From: Thalassia testudinum
Taxonomy: Eukaryota; Streptophyta; Magnoliopsida; Alismatales; Hydrocharitaceae
Assembly (NCBI GenBank): GCA_037157565.1
Contig: JAZHRO010000063.1
Coordinates: 87,200,001 to 87,264,000, forward strand
Direction: 5' to 3'
Length of the DNA: 64,000 nt
A program made the position numbers and the translations under genes. This document shows, one piece after another, positions 44,789 through 55,688 of the stretch. How positions within the stretch are numbered: position 1 is the stretch's first letter; each line of letters starts with the position of its first letter. The notes beneath the pieces were generated by a model. The model did not search any database and was not told the DNA's origin. It saw only the letters and a program-made list of their open reading frames with translations.

Positions 44789-46555
44789 ATGCACGGGCGA
44801 TGGTCCCGAAAACCACACCTCGAGGGACCATCTGATTTCAGCCCCCGCAGTAGGAAATCATTGTTTTCTTCCCCCTCCTCTTCTACGACAATGGAAAACC
44901 TAGGAAGCCGTCAAACAAATTCTGCTTCCACTTCTAACACGTCAGCCGACCCACAAGCTAACTTCACCCTCCCTCATCTTCCTAACTTGGAGCAACCAGA
45001 AAAACCAATAGGGCCAGGTGGCCCTCCAATTGTAACCCAAAATATAAATCCCTTTGCATTAATGGTCGACCATTTGGCTCGACTACAACAATATCAAGAA
45101 GATCTAGCTAAGACTGTCATGAACCTAGCTAATCAAGGACAAAATCCACCACCCCGCCAACAGCCTATCGTTCCTCTTAAGGATTTCTATGATCCTTCCA
45201 ATTATGAGGAAAGACCAGGGGTGGTCATACCACAAAGGGATTTTGAGATTAAACCAGCCATTCTAAACCTTATCAAGCATTTTCATGGTCTTCCAAGAGA
45301 GGACCCTTTTTGTCATCTCGAGGAATTAACTGTCCTCACTCAAACCACTTGTTCCCACAATGTGCAGGAAGACGTGTGGTTAATGAGACTCTTTCCTCTC
45401 TCTCTTAAAGACAAAGCATCGCATTGGTTTAGAACGGTTGGGCACCCTATTACCACCTGGCCCCAATTAAAAAGTGCTTTTCTTAAAAAAAATTTTCCGA
45501 TCGGTCGAACAAATGCATTAAGAAGATCCATAACGACCTTTCAACAAAAAATTGGTGAACCCCTCCACGAAGCCTGGGAAAGATTTCAGGAACTTCTAAG
45601 AAGTTGTCCCCACCATGAAATTCCACAATGGCAGTTAGTGCAAATCTTCTATCATGGATTAGAAGATCAATTGAAATGATTTGTGGATGCCTCATGTGGA
45701 GGCAATTTTCTTAACAAAGACGCCGAAAGTGCCTATCTTCTCTTTGAAGAAATGAGTGAAAACTCATTTAACATGACTTCAATGGCCACTTTTGGCAGGT
45801 CACAAAACCCCAGACACGGAGTCCATGAAATTGACTCGAAATCCACCTCTGTTCCAGTCACACAAGATGATCTATATATGTTAGCTCAACGACTGGACGA
45901 GATGCAAATTCACCAAAAGAAAATGGAAGAAAAGCTCATAAACAAACAAGCTCCACACGTCCACTCTCCACACACTAACCCCCCACACATTCTCCGAAGA
46001 GAAAATCTACACAATATTGATGCCACATCTGCTGGCCAGCAATTTTTGGCTGATTTCCCGCAAGATTTGACTGGGAATTTTGATCAAAATATTTTTGATC
46101 CCACTTCGGAAAATATCTATGCTCTCCAGGAGCAATTTAGAAACCCCTCTAACACTTCCAATCAAAACTGGAGGACTAACCCAAATCACTCCTGGGAAAA
46201 CCCGAATCCAATTCCTTTTCCCAAACAAAACTATTTTGGGAATTAAGGGCAACCTATGTATCAACCTGGACCATCCCAGGATGATATTAATAATCAGGTC
46301 ATGAAAACTCTGCAAGGAATGCAAACTCAAATGACAGAAGTAACCCACATGATTACCAACTTGCAACACCAAGTTAAGGTTACTCCTGATCATCGACCTA
46401 TTGGGAATTTACCTTCCCAACCCATGCCCAACCCAAATAATCAAAGGAATCAATTCCAAGGTGGATATCCCAGTCAACCCATTCAGCTAGGACCTCAGCA
46501 TCCGCCGGGTTTTAATAACAGCCAGGTCCCCCATCCTCATCCTAGAAACAACTAG
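44789..46555 (+). pseudogene. gag: Element F gag
   Basis: One frame from ATG 44789 (alternative Met at 44891) with stops TGA 45677-45679, TAA 46244-46246 and TAG 46553-46555. Blocks in order: Ser-rich N-terminus, PPRQQPIVPLKDFYDPSN, YEERPG, IKPAILNLIKHFHGLPRED, LFPLSLKDKA, WPQLKSAFLKKNFP, SITTF, CPHHEIP, ASCGGNFLNKDAESAY, then an Asn/Pro/Gln-rich region. This is the capsid-like Gag of Athila-type elements; no CCHC knuckle is seen. Matches D gag closely. Gag forms the virus-like particle that packages element RNA. Confidence 0.85.
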
Positions 46556-47965
46556 ACTGCAAATGCAGTTACCTTGAGGAATGGGAAAACCACTCACAAT
46601 ACCCTACCTGTTAAAGAAACCCGCTCTAATGACACATATTAACTCTTCCCCTCCTATTGTTCAAGAACCAATTCATGCAAAACAAGGCAACCCTACCCCA
46701 TTTCCACAAGCCCTCCACTCTTCAAAAAAGAAAAAGACAAAATCCGAGCCCACTGAGAAGGAACTAATGGATTTATTTGGCAAGTAGAAATTAATATTCC
46801 TATCCTAGATGCCATTAAATATATGCCTGCCTATGAAAAATTCCTAAAAGATTTATGTACTCTGAAAAGGCAACCCAGAAATTTAGGAAAGGTAATTCTT
46901 CCGGAGACAGTCAATTCAGTTGTGCAGAGCCGACTGCCTCTTAAGAGAAAAGATCCTGGCGCCCCCGTAATCCAGGTTATCATTAATGATACCACATTTG
47001 ATCGCGCTTTGTTGGATCTTGGTGCCTCAATTAATCTTATCCCCACAGTTGTTTTTGAGGAATTTAAGATCGGTGAATTAAAGCCTATTGAGATTACTCT
47101 CCAATTAGCCGACGACCGATCTATGATTAAACCAAGGGGAATTGTTGAAGATGTTCTTGTCCGGGTAAGAAATTGTCTATTTGTAGTAGACTTTTTAGTC
47201 CTGGACAGAGAGGTACCTGAAGCACTTAAGTTTGCCCCAATTATTCTTGGAAGACCATTCTTAGCCACCGCCCGCGCCAATATTGATTGTGATTCTGGAA
47301 AGATGAAGATCATGTGTGGTGGTAAATCTGTAACCCTAGACATTTTTCAAGCTTCTAGGCGATTCCAAGAACCAGATTTCTTTGATGATTCAGATTCAGA
47401 AATAGAAAACATTGTGGAGGAAACTTTGCAGATTTCCCATTTAGGTTCCTGTTTTGCTGTAAATACGATTCCTGAGCAATCCACTTTTTCTCACCCTTCC
47501 ACCCCAACCACATGTCTAGCTAACATTCCAGCTGACCCTTTCACTCTCACCTCACCTCTAACCCAAAAAGAAGAAACTCTTTCAGAATCGGGCCCACAAT
47601 TGGAATTAAAACCTTTGCCCGATTCCCTTAAATACACCTTCCTGGATCCTAATCAGACCCTACCGCTGATTATAAATTCTAGACTTACCGGGGCACAAGA
47701 GCACAAACTCCTCCAGGTTTTGAGTAAATATCGGAAAGCTATTGGTTGGACCCTTTCTGATCTTAAGGGTATTCATCCGTCCTATTGTATGCATCATATA
47801 TATTTAGAGGACGATTCTCGCCCCTCCCGCCAACCACAAAGGCTCTTGAATCCTATTATGCAGGAGGTGGTAAAAAAGGAGATTATTAAGTGGCTGGATG
47901 CTGATATCATCTACCCCATTTCTGACAGCTCATGGGTTAGTCCAACACAAGTTGTCCCCAAATAG
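46556..47965 (+). pseudogene. pro-pol: Element F protease and start of RT
   Basis: 46556-46822 joins gag to protease with two frame changes (about 46600-46640 and about 46787). From 46823 a 380-codon frame holds protease with DLGAS (47015-47029), IIPRGIVED-like and ILGRPFLATARANI. An acidic linker (FFDDSDSE, then LELKPLPDS) follows, then the RT N-terminus (VVKKEIIKWLDADIIYPISDS-like block). Ends at TAG 47963-47965. The protease is a pepsin-like retropepsin; DLGAS is the usual form in this branch. Confidence 0.8.
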
Positions 47966-48774
47966 GATGGACTAACAGTTGTCACTAATGATAATGGGGA
48001 AAATGTAGCCACTCGAACCGCTTCTTCTTGGCACGTGTGCATCGATTACTGATAATTAAACACCGCCATCGAGAAGGATCATTTCCCGCTCCCCTTTATT
48101 GATCAAATCTTGGAGCGTTTAGCCGGACGAGATTTTTACTATTTTTTGGACGGTTATTCCGGCTATAATTAAGTAGCGGTTCATCCTGAGGACCAGGACA
48201 AAACAACTTTCACTTGCCCCTTCGGAACCTTTGCTTTCCGAAGAATGCCCTTCGGTCTTTGCAACACACCTGCAACTTTTCAAAGATGCATGCTTGCAAT
48301 TTTTTCAGACCTGGTAGGTGAATGTTTAGAAGTCTTTATGGATGACTTCTCTGTTTTTGGAGATTCTTTTGACCATTGTCTCAAAAATCTTGAAAGAACT
48401 CTCCAAAAGTGCATAGAAGTTAATCTGGTCCTCAGCTGGGAAAAAAGTCATCTCATGGTCTAAGAAGGTGTTGTCTTGGGCCATGTTATTTCAAAACAAG
48501 GAATCGCGGTAGATAAAGCAAAAATTGATGCTATATCTAAGCTCCCACCCCCAGTACTGTCAAACAGATCAGATCCTTTTCGGGTCATGTGGGTTTCTAC
48601 CGTCGATTCATACAAAATTTTTCCCAAATCTCCAAGCCCTTAAGTCAGCTTCTCACTAAAGACCAGCCATTTGATTTTAATAAAAAGTGCCTGGAGAGTT
48701 TTCTGAGGTTGAAGAAAGAGGTTACTGAGGCACCAATATTGTAGGGACCTGATTGGAATAGTCCCTTTGAATTA
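47966..48774 (+). pseudogene. pol: Element F reverse transcriptase core
   Basis: Same frame as 46823 continues with stops (TGA-TAA around 48050, TAA near 48170, TAA 48461-48463). RT motifs readable: LDGYSGYN, RRMPFGLCNTPATFQRCM, catalytic FMDD (48335-48346) and LSWEKSH. A one-base loss near 48550 shifts into the next frame, where GFYRRFI-like thumb sequence follows. RT is inactive as it stands. Confidence 0.8.
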
Positions 48775-50496
48775 ATGACAGATGCCTCAGATTTTGCTGT
48801 AGGGGCCGTTCTAGGGCAAAGAATTGGCAAGAAGCCTATTGTGATCTATTATGCTAGCAAAACCCTTGATGATGCACAACGGAATTACACGATTACTGAA
48901 AAGGAACTTCTTGCCATTATATTTGCCTTAGAAAAATTTAGATCTTATCTATTGGGGTCACATGTCACTATTTATACCGACCACTCAGCAATTAAATATT
49001 TGCTGACAAAGAAAGATGTGAAACCCCACCTTATTCGTTGGATTCTGCTGCTCCAGGAATTTGACCTGGAAATCAAGGATAAGGCGGGATTGCACAATGT
49101 AGTGGCCGACCATCTCTCTCGTCTTATGATGAATGACATAATGAACCCGCCAGATCAGTTCCCTGATGAAAGTATCTTAGCTGCTACAACCCTCCCTTGG
49201 TTTGCACCCATCGCAAACTACTTAGCAACAGAACAAATCCCCGCTGATTGGCCGAAAACAAAACGGGATAAGTTCTTTACTGATATTAAATATTATTTTT
49301 GGGAGGAGCCAGACCTTTTCTGCGTTTGTGCCGATCAGGTCATTCGACGATGTGTCCCCGATTCTGAAATCCATGATATCTTGACACATTGTCACTCAAT
49401 GGCCTGTGGCGGACATTTTTCAGGCAAGGAAACTGCAGCTAAAATCCTTAATGCAGGATTTTATTGGCCCAGCTTGCACAAAGATGCTCATGACTTCGTT
49501 CAGTCCTGTGTGCGTTGCCAGAGCATCGGCAACATGACTCGGAAGGATATGATGCCCCTTAATCCTATTTTAGAAGTTGAAATTTTTGATGTTTGGGGCA
49601 TCGACTTCATGGGACCGTTCATCAACTCTGGTGGGTATTTATATATTTTAGTCGCAGTCAACTATGTTTCTAAATGGATAGAAGCAATACCCACCCGCAC
49701 TAGTGATCACCGTGTGGTTGTCGAATTTCTTAAGAAAAATATTTTCTCAAGATTCGGCATACCAAAAGCCATTATCAGTGATGAAGGCTCACATTTCACC
49801 CACTCACAATTCTGTCACATTCTTTCTAAATATGGGATTAATCATAAAATTTCCACACCATATCACCCCCAAACAAATGGCCAGGCTGAAGTTTCTAACC
49901 GGGAAATTAAAAATATTTTACAAAAGACGGTTAGGCTCGACCATAAAGATTGGTCCACAAAATTGGGCGACGCTTTATGGGCCTACCGTACTGCTTTTAA
50001 AATTCCGCTTGGCATGTCTCCCTTCCATCTAATTTTTGGGAAGGCATGCCATCTCCCGGTAGAATTAGAACATAGGGCTTTTTGGGTAATAAAACAACTC
50101 AATATGGATTTATCTGACGCCGGTAACCATAGAAAATTACAAATAACTAAATTGGAAGAATTATGTAATTTTTCCTATGAAAATCCAATGATTTATAAAG
50201 ACCGAACAAAGAAATTTCACGATAAATATATTGTTCGGAAACACTTTGACGTTAATCAACACATTTGGCTTTTCAATGCGAGATTACGTCTTTTTCCTGG
50301 CAAATTAAAATCTAAATGGACCGGCCCCTTTATTGTCCATAAAACATATCCATATGGCGCTGTTGACCTTTTTGATCCAAAAACTAATTCGACATTTCAA
50401 GTCAATGGCCAGCATTTAAAGCCCTATTTTGACCATACGCCTAAATTTCCGTCTGAATCTTTTAATTTTACTGAGCCAGCCACCCTTGATCACTAG
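48775..50496 (+). CDS. pol: Element F RNase H-integrase, uninterrupted frame
   Basis: 573 codons without a stop; the Met is internal to pol, so this is a remnant of the polyprotein rather than a separate gene. RNase H acidic residues: D3 (MTDAS), E44 (TEKE), D69 (YTDHS), D112 (VADHLSR). Integrase zinc module H207, H214, C245, C248. Catalytic triad D277 (GIDFMGPF), D336 (ISDEGSHF), E372 (NGQAE), an exact D,D(35)E spacing. Tail ends with the [10 protein letters not shown] and [11 protein letters not shown] blocks. RNase H removes RNA from the hybrid; integrase inserts the cDNA. The upstream frame is broken, so no complete Pol is made from this copy. Confidence 0.85.
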   Translation: MTDASDFAVGAVLGQRIGKKPIVIYYASKTLDDAQRNYTITEKELLAIIFALEKFRSYLLGSHVTIYTDHSAIKYLLTKKDVKPHLIRWILLLQEFDLEIKDKAGLHNVVADHLSRLMMNDIMNPPDQFPDESILAATTLPWFAPIANYLATEQIPADWPKTKRDKFFTDIKYYFWEEPDLFCVCADQVIRRCVPDSEIHDILTHCHSMACGGHFSGKETAAKILNAGFYWPSLHKDAHDFVQSCVRCQSIGNMTRKDMMPLNPILEVEIFDVWGIDFMGPFINSGGYLYILVAVNYVSKWIEAIPTRTSDHRVVVEFLKKNIFSRFGIPKAIISDEGSHFTHSQFCHILSKYGINHKISTPYHPQTNGQAEVSNREIKNILQKTVRLDHKDWSTKLGDALWAYRTAFKIPLGMSPFHLIFGKACHLPVELEHRAFWVIKQLNMDLSDAGNHRKLQITKLEELCNFSYENPMIYKDRTKKFHDKYIVRKHFDVNQHIWLFNARLRLFPGKLKSKWTGPFIVHKTYPYGAVDLFDPKTNSTFQVNGQHLKPYFDHTPKFPSESFNFTEPATLDH

Positions 50497-51911
50497 TGTA
50501 CATCACGCCCGGCTGAATGGCGTAAAAGATAGCACTGGATGGGAGGTAATCCATCATTTTTTTTCCTACATTCCTTTTTTCTTTTCCAGGTTTTGATCAT
50601 CCTAAACCCAACCATTCTTCACTAAGGTGATCGCTTTTCCCTCCTAATGCATGAGGACATGGCATATCTTAAGCATGGGGGGGAGTGTTTTTAAATTTGA
50701 CGATCGATTTAGGATTTTCAAAACCTAACAAAAAAAAAATGTAATTTTCTTTAATTTATTTCCTGCTTGCATACCCAAAAAATAAAAATGTTAAAAACTT
50801 ATTGAGGAAAAATTTTGAAATCGGGACTAAGGTCGAGAAGTTCACTTTTGGTACAATGGGATTTAATCTTTAACAAACTAAGGATGATGATTTGGATCCG
50901 ATCATTAGAATTCCAGGGTCTATTTTAGACTAGATCAGATATCCTTCTATAAAATTCCACCTGAACTCATGATAGTTCAGGTGACTTGATCCTATTTTGT
51001 AATATGGAAAGTATTTGTCTTAGTTTCTGATTCAAAAACTTGCGTGTCTTGAGAAACTTCTTGTATCAATTTTCACACACAAGCCAACACCTAAAAACAA
51101 TTAAAAATTTGAAAAACTCCCTTGTTTGGACTTAGTGAAAGTCTGAAGCAGATCATTGGTTTGAGTTCCCATCGCCGAGAAGGAGGAAAATACCTCCTTT
51201 GAGGATGCGATGTCAACATGTTACCGCCTCGGCGCTGCTCCATATCTATATTTCATATCTTTAGATGGAGCATTAAAGCGCATTTTAGTAGCTCAAGTGT
51301 CTTGGACGGTGCTCTACCTAGAGTGTCGGAGCAAGAGCTTGAGTTTGCTTGGAGCGCTTCTTTACACCACATCGTGTTTTGAGGTTGTGAGCTCCTGGCT
51401 GGTGTCATGGACAGTGCTATCTCGAAGTACTGGTGCCATAGCCCCCTCGAGGAATGGTAATGGGAATGATGATCCCGACACATCTATTGTAAGACTAAGC
51501 TAAAAATAAGCATGGGAAAACAAAAAGTAATAAATAAATTAACACGCCCTTATAAATGTTAGCTTTTCACAAGCACAGACACAAGGTTTTAAAGGATTTT
51601 GCAAGTTGCGAATCAGATTCATGAGCCAGAAAAATCCTAAAATCAAACATTTCAAGTCATCTGAATTAATAAAGGGTTAATTTGTGAATTTTCTGGAGGA
51701 TATATTGATCCCGTTCTATCTAATGGTTGAATCCAAAAATAAATCCTGATGTTTATCTTTAACAAATCCCGTACCTCCTGTGTTTTAATCTACCAAGGTC
51801 CCTTAATCTCTTTTTCTCCTCAAAAGTCGAAAAAATTAGATTTCCAAAAATTCCATTTTCCAAAAAATTAAAGTTTTGCTAAGAGACTAGCAAAAGATAA
51901 GCATTTGGGTG
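50497..51911 (+). other. Element F 3' UTR
   Basis: 1.4 kb, non-coding and homologous to D 4437-5833. No env-like frame. Second polypurine tract at 50674-50685; terminal tract at about 51895-51911 decayed to AAGCATTTGGGTG. Confidence 0.75.
50674..50685 (+). promoter_or_regulatory. Second, internal polypurine tract of F
   Basis: CATGGGGGGGAG preceded by ATGAGGACAT (50651-50660); 1.23 kb before the 3' LTR. Confidence 0.5.
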
Positions 51912-52139
51912 TGATAAACGCTAGTTTATCATCATTCTTATGCATTAAAACAAACCAAGCTCTTAGGATTTTACTCCGCAAATGGGTTTTTTGGGCTGCA
52001 TTTAGCCATAAATTAGGTTAGGCATGCACTGCATTTTTTATTATCTTTTTAATATGTTTTTGTGAGTGTTAGGGATGTACAGATATATAGATCCCTAAAA
52101 CCCTAGCACTCAAGAAGGCAAATGGTTAAGGAGAAGCCC

Positions 52140-52830
52140 AGACTAGCTGGAACTCAGCTTGATCCAGCTCACCTCAGCTTGATCCAGCTCACCGCAGCTG
52201 GAACCTAGCTCACTTGAACTAGGGTTAGCTCATCCCAGCTCCATTCAGCTAATCTCAGCTGAGTGGTAGCCCAAGAGAGTTCATCTTATCTCACCCTAGC
52301 TCAAGTCAGCTCAGATCCAGCTCAACTTAGCAGAGTCTAGCTCATCTCAGCTCCTACTAGTACACAGGGAGCTCTAGCTAGCTCAGCTGAGTTGACAGGA
52401 GTTCACCCCAGCTCAGATCCAGCTACATTCAACTCCACTAAACTCTAGCCAGCTGAAGAAGAACTCATCCCAACTTAGGAAGCTCAAGTCCAGCTCCCGG
52501 GGACTCAGCCTAGCTCAACATAGTTGAGCTAAGCGACCTTAGCTGCCTCAACCAGCTTGACCCTCCCCAGGAGCACCAGACCTAGCTCACCTTAGCTCAT
52601 TATGGTAGAAGCTAGCTCACTTTAGCTTGGCGTAGTAGCTAGATAAGAACTAGCAAGCTAAGCCAGCTAGAGTAGCTCCATGATAGCCTCTTCAGCAGCA
52701 GCCAACTCCAGTTTCAGCTCCTGACTTCTCCTCCTCAGCTCCTCCCTCCAAACCCTAGCTCCAACACCTTCCCCTCTACTCCTCCATTAGCTAAGCTATC
52801 TTAGCTTAGCTTAGCTTAGCTTAGCTATGC
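52140..52830. repeat. AGCT-rich array in F 3' LTR
   Basis: Reverse-complement counterpart of D's array, with (TTAGC)n at about 52795-52830. Confidence 0.8.
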
Positions 52831-53279
52831 TCAAACTTCCCTAGCTTGTACCACCCCAAAAACCCACCTAACAACTCCACCCAACTAGCTCCACCTAAGC
52901 TCCACATAAGCTAACCTAGTTGGCACCAACCTAGCCTACCCACCACTTCCAAAAGACACCTAAAAGTGGCGCCAAAACCACCCTAACCACCCCCTTGATG
53001 GCACCACTTTTCCCTCCAAAATTCCCCTTCATCTCCACCACACAATTCCCCTTGAATCCATCTCCACCATCCTCCTAATCCCCCTTCTAGAAGACCCTAG
53101 GTTGGCACCAAAATGGTGGTGTCTCTCCACCACCAAAAGCCACAAACACCACCCTAACCACCCCCTTTAACACCCCTTGGGTTGGCGCCACACACCCTTG
53201 TCCATAGGATCACTAACCACCTCCATCTTTCCATCCTAGCCCTCCATTTCAAGGGGCACCTTAACCCCCCATCCTACCC

Positions 53280-53288
53280 TATAAAAAG
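53280..53288 (+). promoter_or_regulatory. TATA box of F 3' LTR
   Basis: TATAAAAAG, as in the 5' LTR. Confidence 0.6.
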
Positions 53289-54181
53289 ACCACTACCCAC
53301 CACCATTCAAGACATCCTTGGCTAGCAAATTCACTCTCATATTCCACCTAGAAGCCCACGTCCAAGAGAGAAGAAGAAGAGGATTAAGGGGATATTCTGT
53401 CCCCTTGGTGCCTTCCCCTCTTCCCTTCTCTCTTGGGTCACGCTAGCCAAAGGAGAAGCCAGGCAAGGAAGATCTTTGGAGGAGATCTTGAAGGTGGTCC
53501 ATGCCACCTTGGAGGAGATTTTGAGGGTGGTGCACGCCCACCCCTTGGAGAGAGCATTAAAGGTGGAATCTTCCACCTTGGAGGAGCTCTCAAGGAAGGA
53601 GAAGAAGGAGGCCCTCTTTTCAAGCCAAGGAGCAGCTAGGCTTGGAGCAAGAAGGCTCCTTTCTTCACCATTTTCGCAGGAGGATTTGTGTTTCTTTTCT
53701 TGCTTTTAGATTTGTTTAGTTCTAGTAGAAGCATTCCTCTACTTGTCATTGAAAAGAACACTCATTCTAGTCAATTAAATTGCCTTCTTTTAGCTTTTTA
53801 TTGCAATTGTTACTTTTGGTTCTAGCACTTGTTTCACCTCTCCTTCCTAATTACTCTAGGCCTCCACTTGCCTAGATCGAGCTTAGGAAGAAGATATATC
53901 TATCTTTTAAGTTGTAGTTAAGCAATTGTAGGTGTTAGTACTTTACGTTACAATTCGCATTTTGCCCTCATCTTTTCAAAATAAAAAAAAAATTACATAT
54001 TTAAAATACCAAAAAGAAAGTTGAGATGTGTTTTTAGCAAGAGAATTGAATTGCAATTTTTGCCTCCTTGGACGACCCTAGATACACCCCTATCTAGGTT
54101 TATAAATTTAAAAGCTTATGCGAATTCGTGTGTTATGACATTGAAAAGCTGCTTTTACAAATCACGTGTAATCCGCCATCA

Positions 54182-54358
54182 GAGTGTGGGCTTCGCTTGC
54201 CGCTGGTTCTCGTGGAAGATGCTTGGAGAGTGGTCTACAATGGTGGCGTGAGCGCTGCGCGTGTGCGGTTGGAGCATGATGGTGGTGCAATGACGCGTAA
54301 GGGTATGCGCTGCTGCACACGGACGAGGCCGGTGATCTGCAGTGGTGGCATCCACGCG
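54182..54358. other. GC-rich spacer between elements F and G
   Basis: 177 bp; the first 5 bases are F's target duplication. Continues the GC-rich sequence left of F (38700-39187). The frame VGFACRWFSW...STMVA here also continues a left-side frame across F's empty site. The composite is short and low-complexity, so I do not call it a gene. Confidence 0.5.
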
Positions 54359-54929
54359 TGATGTAAACATGTTTACACTACTTAATATGTCTATTTATGC
54401 ATGTTCTTAAGCATAGGATTGCATTGCATGCTATAAATATTGCATAACATGCAGCATCTTGCATTTAAAGTAGTTTGAATAAAATGGAGGTTAATTGTCT
54501 CCTTTTATGTTCATGGACAGGGCAAACTTTTTATTGGATGTGATCAAGGCGACGATTCGAGTTCAACAACTCCAAGATCGCCCAAATTAGACATCTGTAG
54601 CATCAGATAGAGATCAAGGAACCCTAGAAGATCAAGGGCCAAGATGGTGTGAATTCACACTTCAAACAACAAATCTGACAGCATGGATGAATTCGTATCG
54701 ACGATCGCAGCCTAACGACGCGAAAATCGACTTAATCTGACAACCGTGGCACCATCTACATCATCTAGAAGATGGACAGCTCAGATGGTGCCACGTGGCA
54801 CCAACTAAGTCGCCTAACCAACCAAAGCACCACCGCACCGTCTCTTCTTCAATCAGAGCGTCGCTTCTCCGCCGTTGGATGCGCATCCAATGGCTGTGGA
54901 TGCGCGCGCCTGATTTCATCCGCGCGACC

Positions 54930-54996
54930 TTCTCAACTGCGTAGCGCAGCGGAGACAACGCTGCGGGCGAAGTAGAGGTCACGGGGTCGAGCCCCC
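54930..54996 (+). other. tRNA-like segment in G 5' LTR
   Basis: 'tagcgcagcgg' (A-box-like) and 'gaggtcacggggtcgagcccccg' with T-arm-like GGGGTCGAGCCCCC (54983-54996). About 625 nt from the LTR start. Confidence 0.45.
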
Positions 54997-55347
54997 GCAA
55001 GCCTCAAATCAGGCACTGGCAAGCGGGCACGAGGAGCTTCGAATCGCAATCGAACGTTCACACGCACCCAATTATCCCCACGCACTATTGCACGCACGGT
55101 GAAGACGCGTCATCTTACGCAGCCGTGCGCGCGCTAAGGAGGCGGGCGTAGCGCGATCTAAGTCATCCGATCTCGCGATCGAACGGCTGAGAATGGCTGG
55201 ACGTGCGTGCAGGCAAGCAAGCAGGTGTGCGCGCGTCGCCCACTACGCCCACGTTCAGACCTTTAGCGACGATTTTATCCATCACTAAAGGTCCTGAATT
55301 AATGTTTTAAGAGTTGTAATGACCAAATTGCCCCCACTCCTTGCAAC

Positions 55348-55355
55348 TATAAAAG
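55348..55355 (+). promoter_or_regulatory. TATA box of G 5' LTR
   Basis: TATAAAAG followed by GAGACCCCC. Confidence 0.65.
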
Positions 55356-55594
55356 GAGACCCCCTCCACAAGAAATTCTCATCCCTTCCTTCTCTTCTCT
55401 ACCTCTCCAAAGCTCAAGAGAAGCTTGTCCCACACCCGGGATGCTCCTCACAAGATAAAGTCAAATTTTCGTCCCCCATTCGGAAGTGGATACCGCGACG
55501 ATGATGACATGCTGCCCCATTCCTGTTCTTCTGCTTCATCCTCCTTCGTCCTGCTCCATCCTCCTTAGTCTAGGCATCGTCCCGTCCGGCTCGT

Positions 55595-55688
55595 CCTTGG
55601 CAATGGCACCAAAATGTTGAACGTACGAGTTGTTACGCTAACGTGTTTGGTTTTAAAAAAAACCTGTCGTTGTAGTATGAAAGCGAAA
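55595..55688 (-). repeat. Inverted LTR end plus primer site in G
   Basis: The reverse complement of this 94-bp piece reads like the last ~75 bp of the A LTR (ending TTCAACA at plus-strand 55616) followed by a tRNA-Asp primer site (TGGTGCCATTGCCAAGG, plus 55595-55611, four mismatches). It is thus inverted relative to the rest of G. It also contains GTCGTTGTAGTA (55666-55677), identical to the first 12 bases of plant tRNA-Asp as I know it. Confidence 0.85.

Larger units (their letters stand above)
39188..54181 (+). mobile_element. Element F: Athila-like Ty3/gypsy retrotransposon, near full length
   Basis: Plus strand, about 15 kb including a 1.73 kb solo LTR inside its 5' LTR. Perfect 5-bp duplication GAGTG at 39183-39187 and 54182-54186. 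Internal order: tRNA-Asp primer site, leader, gag, protease, RT, RNase H, integrase, 3' UTR, polypurine tract. Order and motifs place it in the Athila-like branch; no env-like frame follows integrase. Gag, protease and RT carry stops and frameshifts; only RNase H-integrase is still one long frame. Same LTR family as D. Confidence 0.9.
51912..54181 (+). repeat. Element F 3' LTR
   Basis: 2270 bp. Hairpin TGATAAAC-GCTA-GTTTATCA (51912-51931), AGCT-rich array (about 52140-52830), E2F-like GTGGCGCCAAAA (52966-52977), TATA box 53280-53288. Ends CCATCA, then GAGTG. Confidence 0.9.
54359..55594 (+). repeat. Element G 5' LTR, 3' end missing
   Basis: Starts TGATGTAAAC with palindrome 54362-54377. Follows the A LTR to 'ctcgtcc' (about 55594), where about 380 bp present in A (from 24935 on) are missing. 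A segment of about 90 bp near 54530 is also absent relative to the 3' LTR. tRNA-like segment, hairpin 55258-55293, TATA box 55348-55355. Confidence 0.85.

Noticed and set aside
50497..51911. Env-like gene after integrase in F (expected in some Athila elements)
   Set aside because: No frame over about 100 codons shared with D, and no signal or membrane segment pattern.
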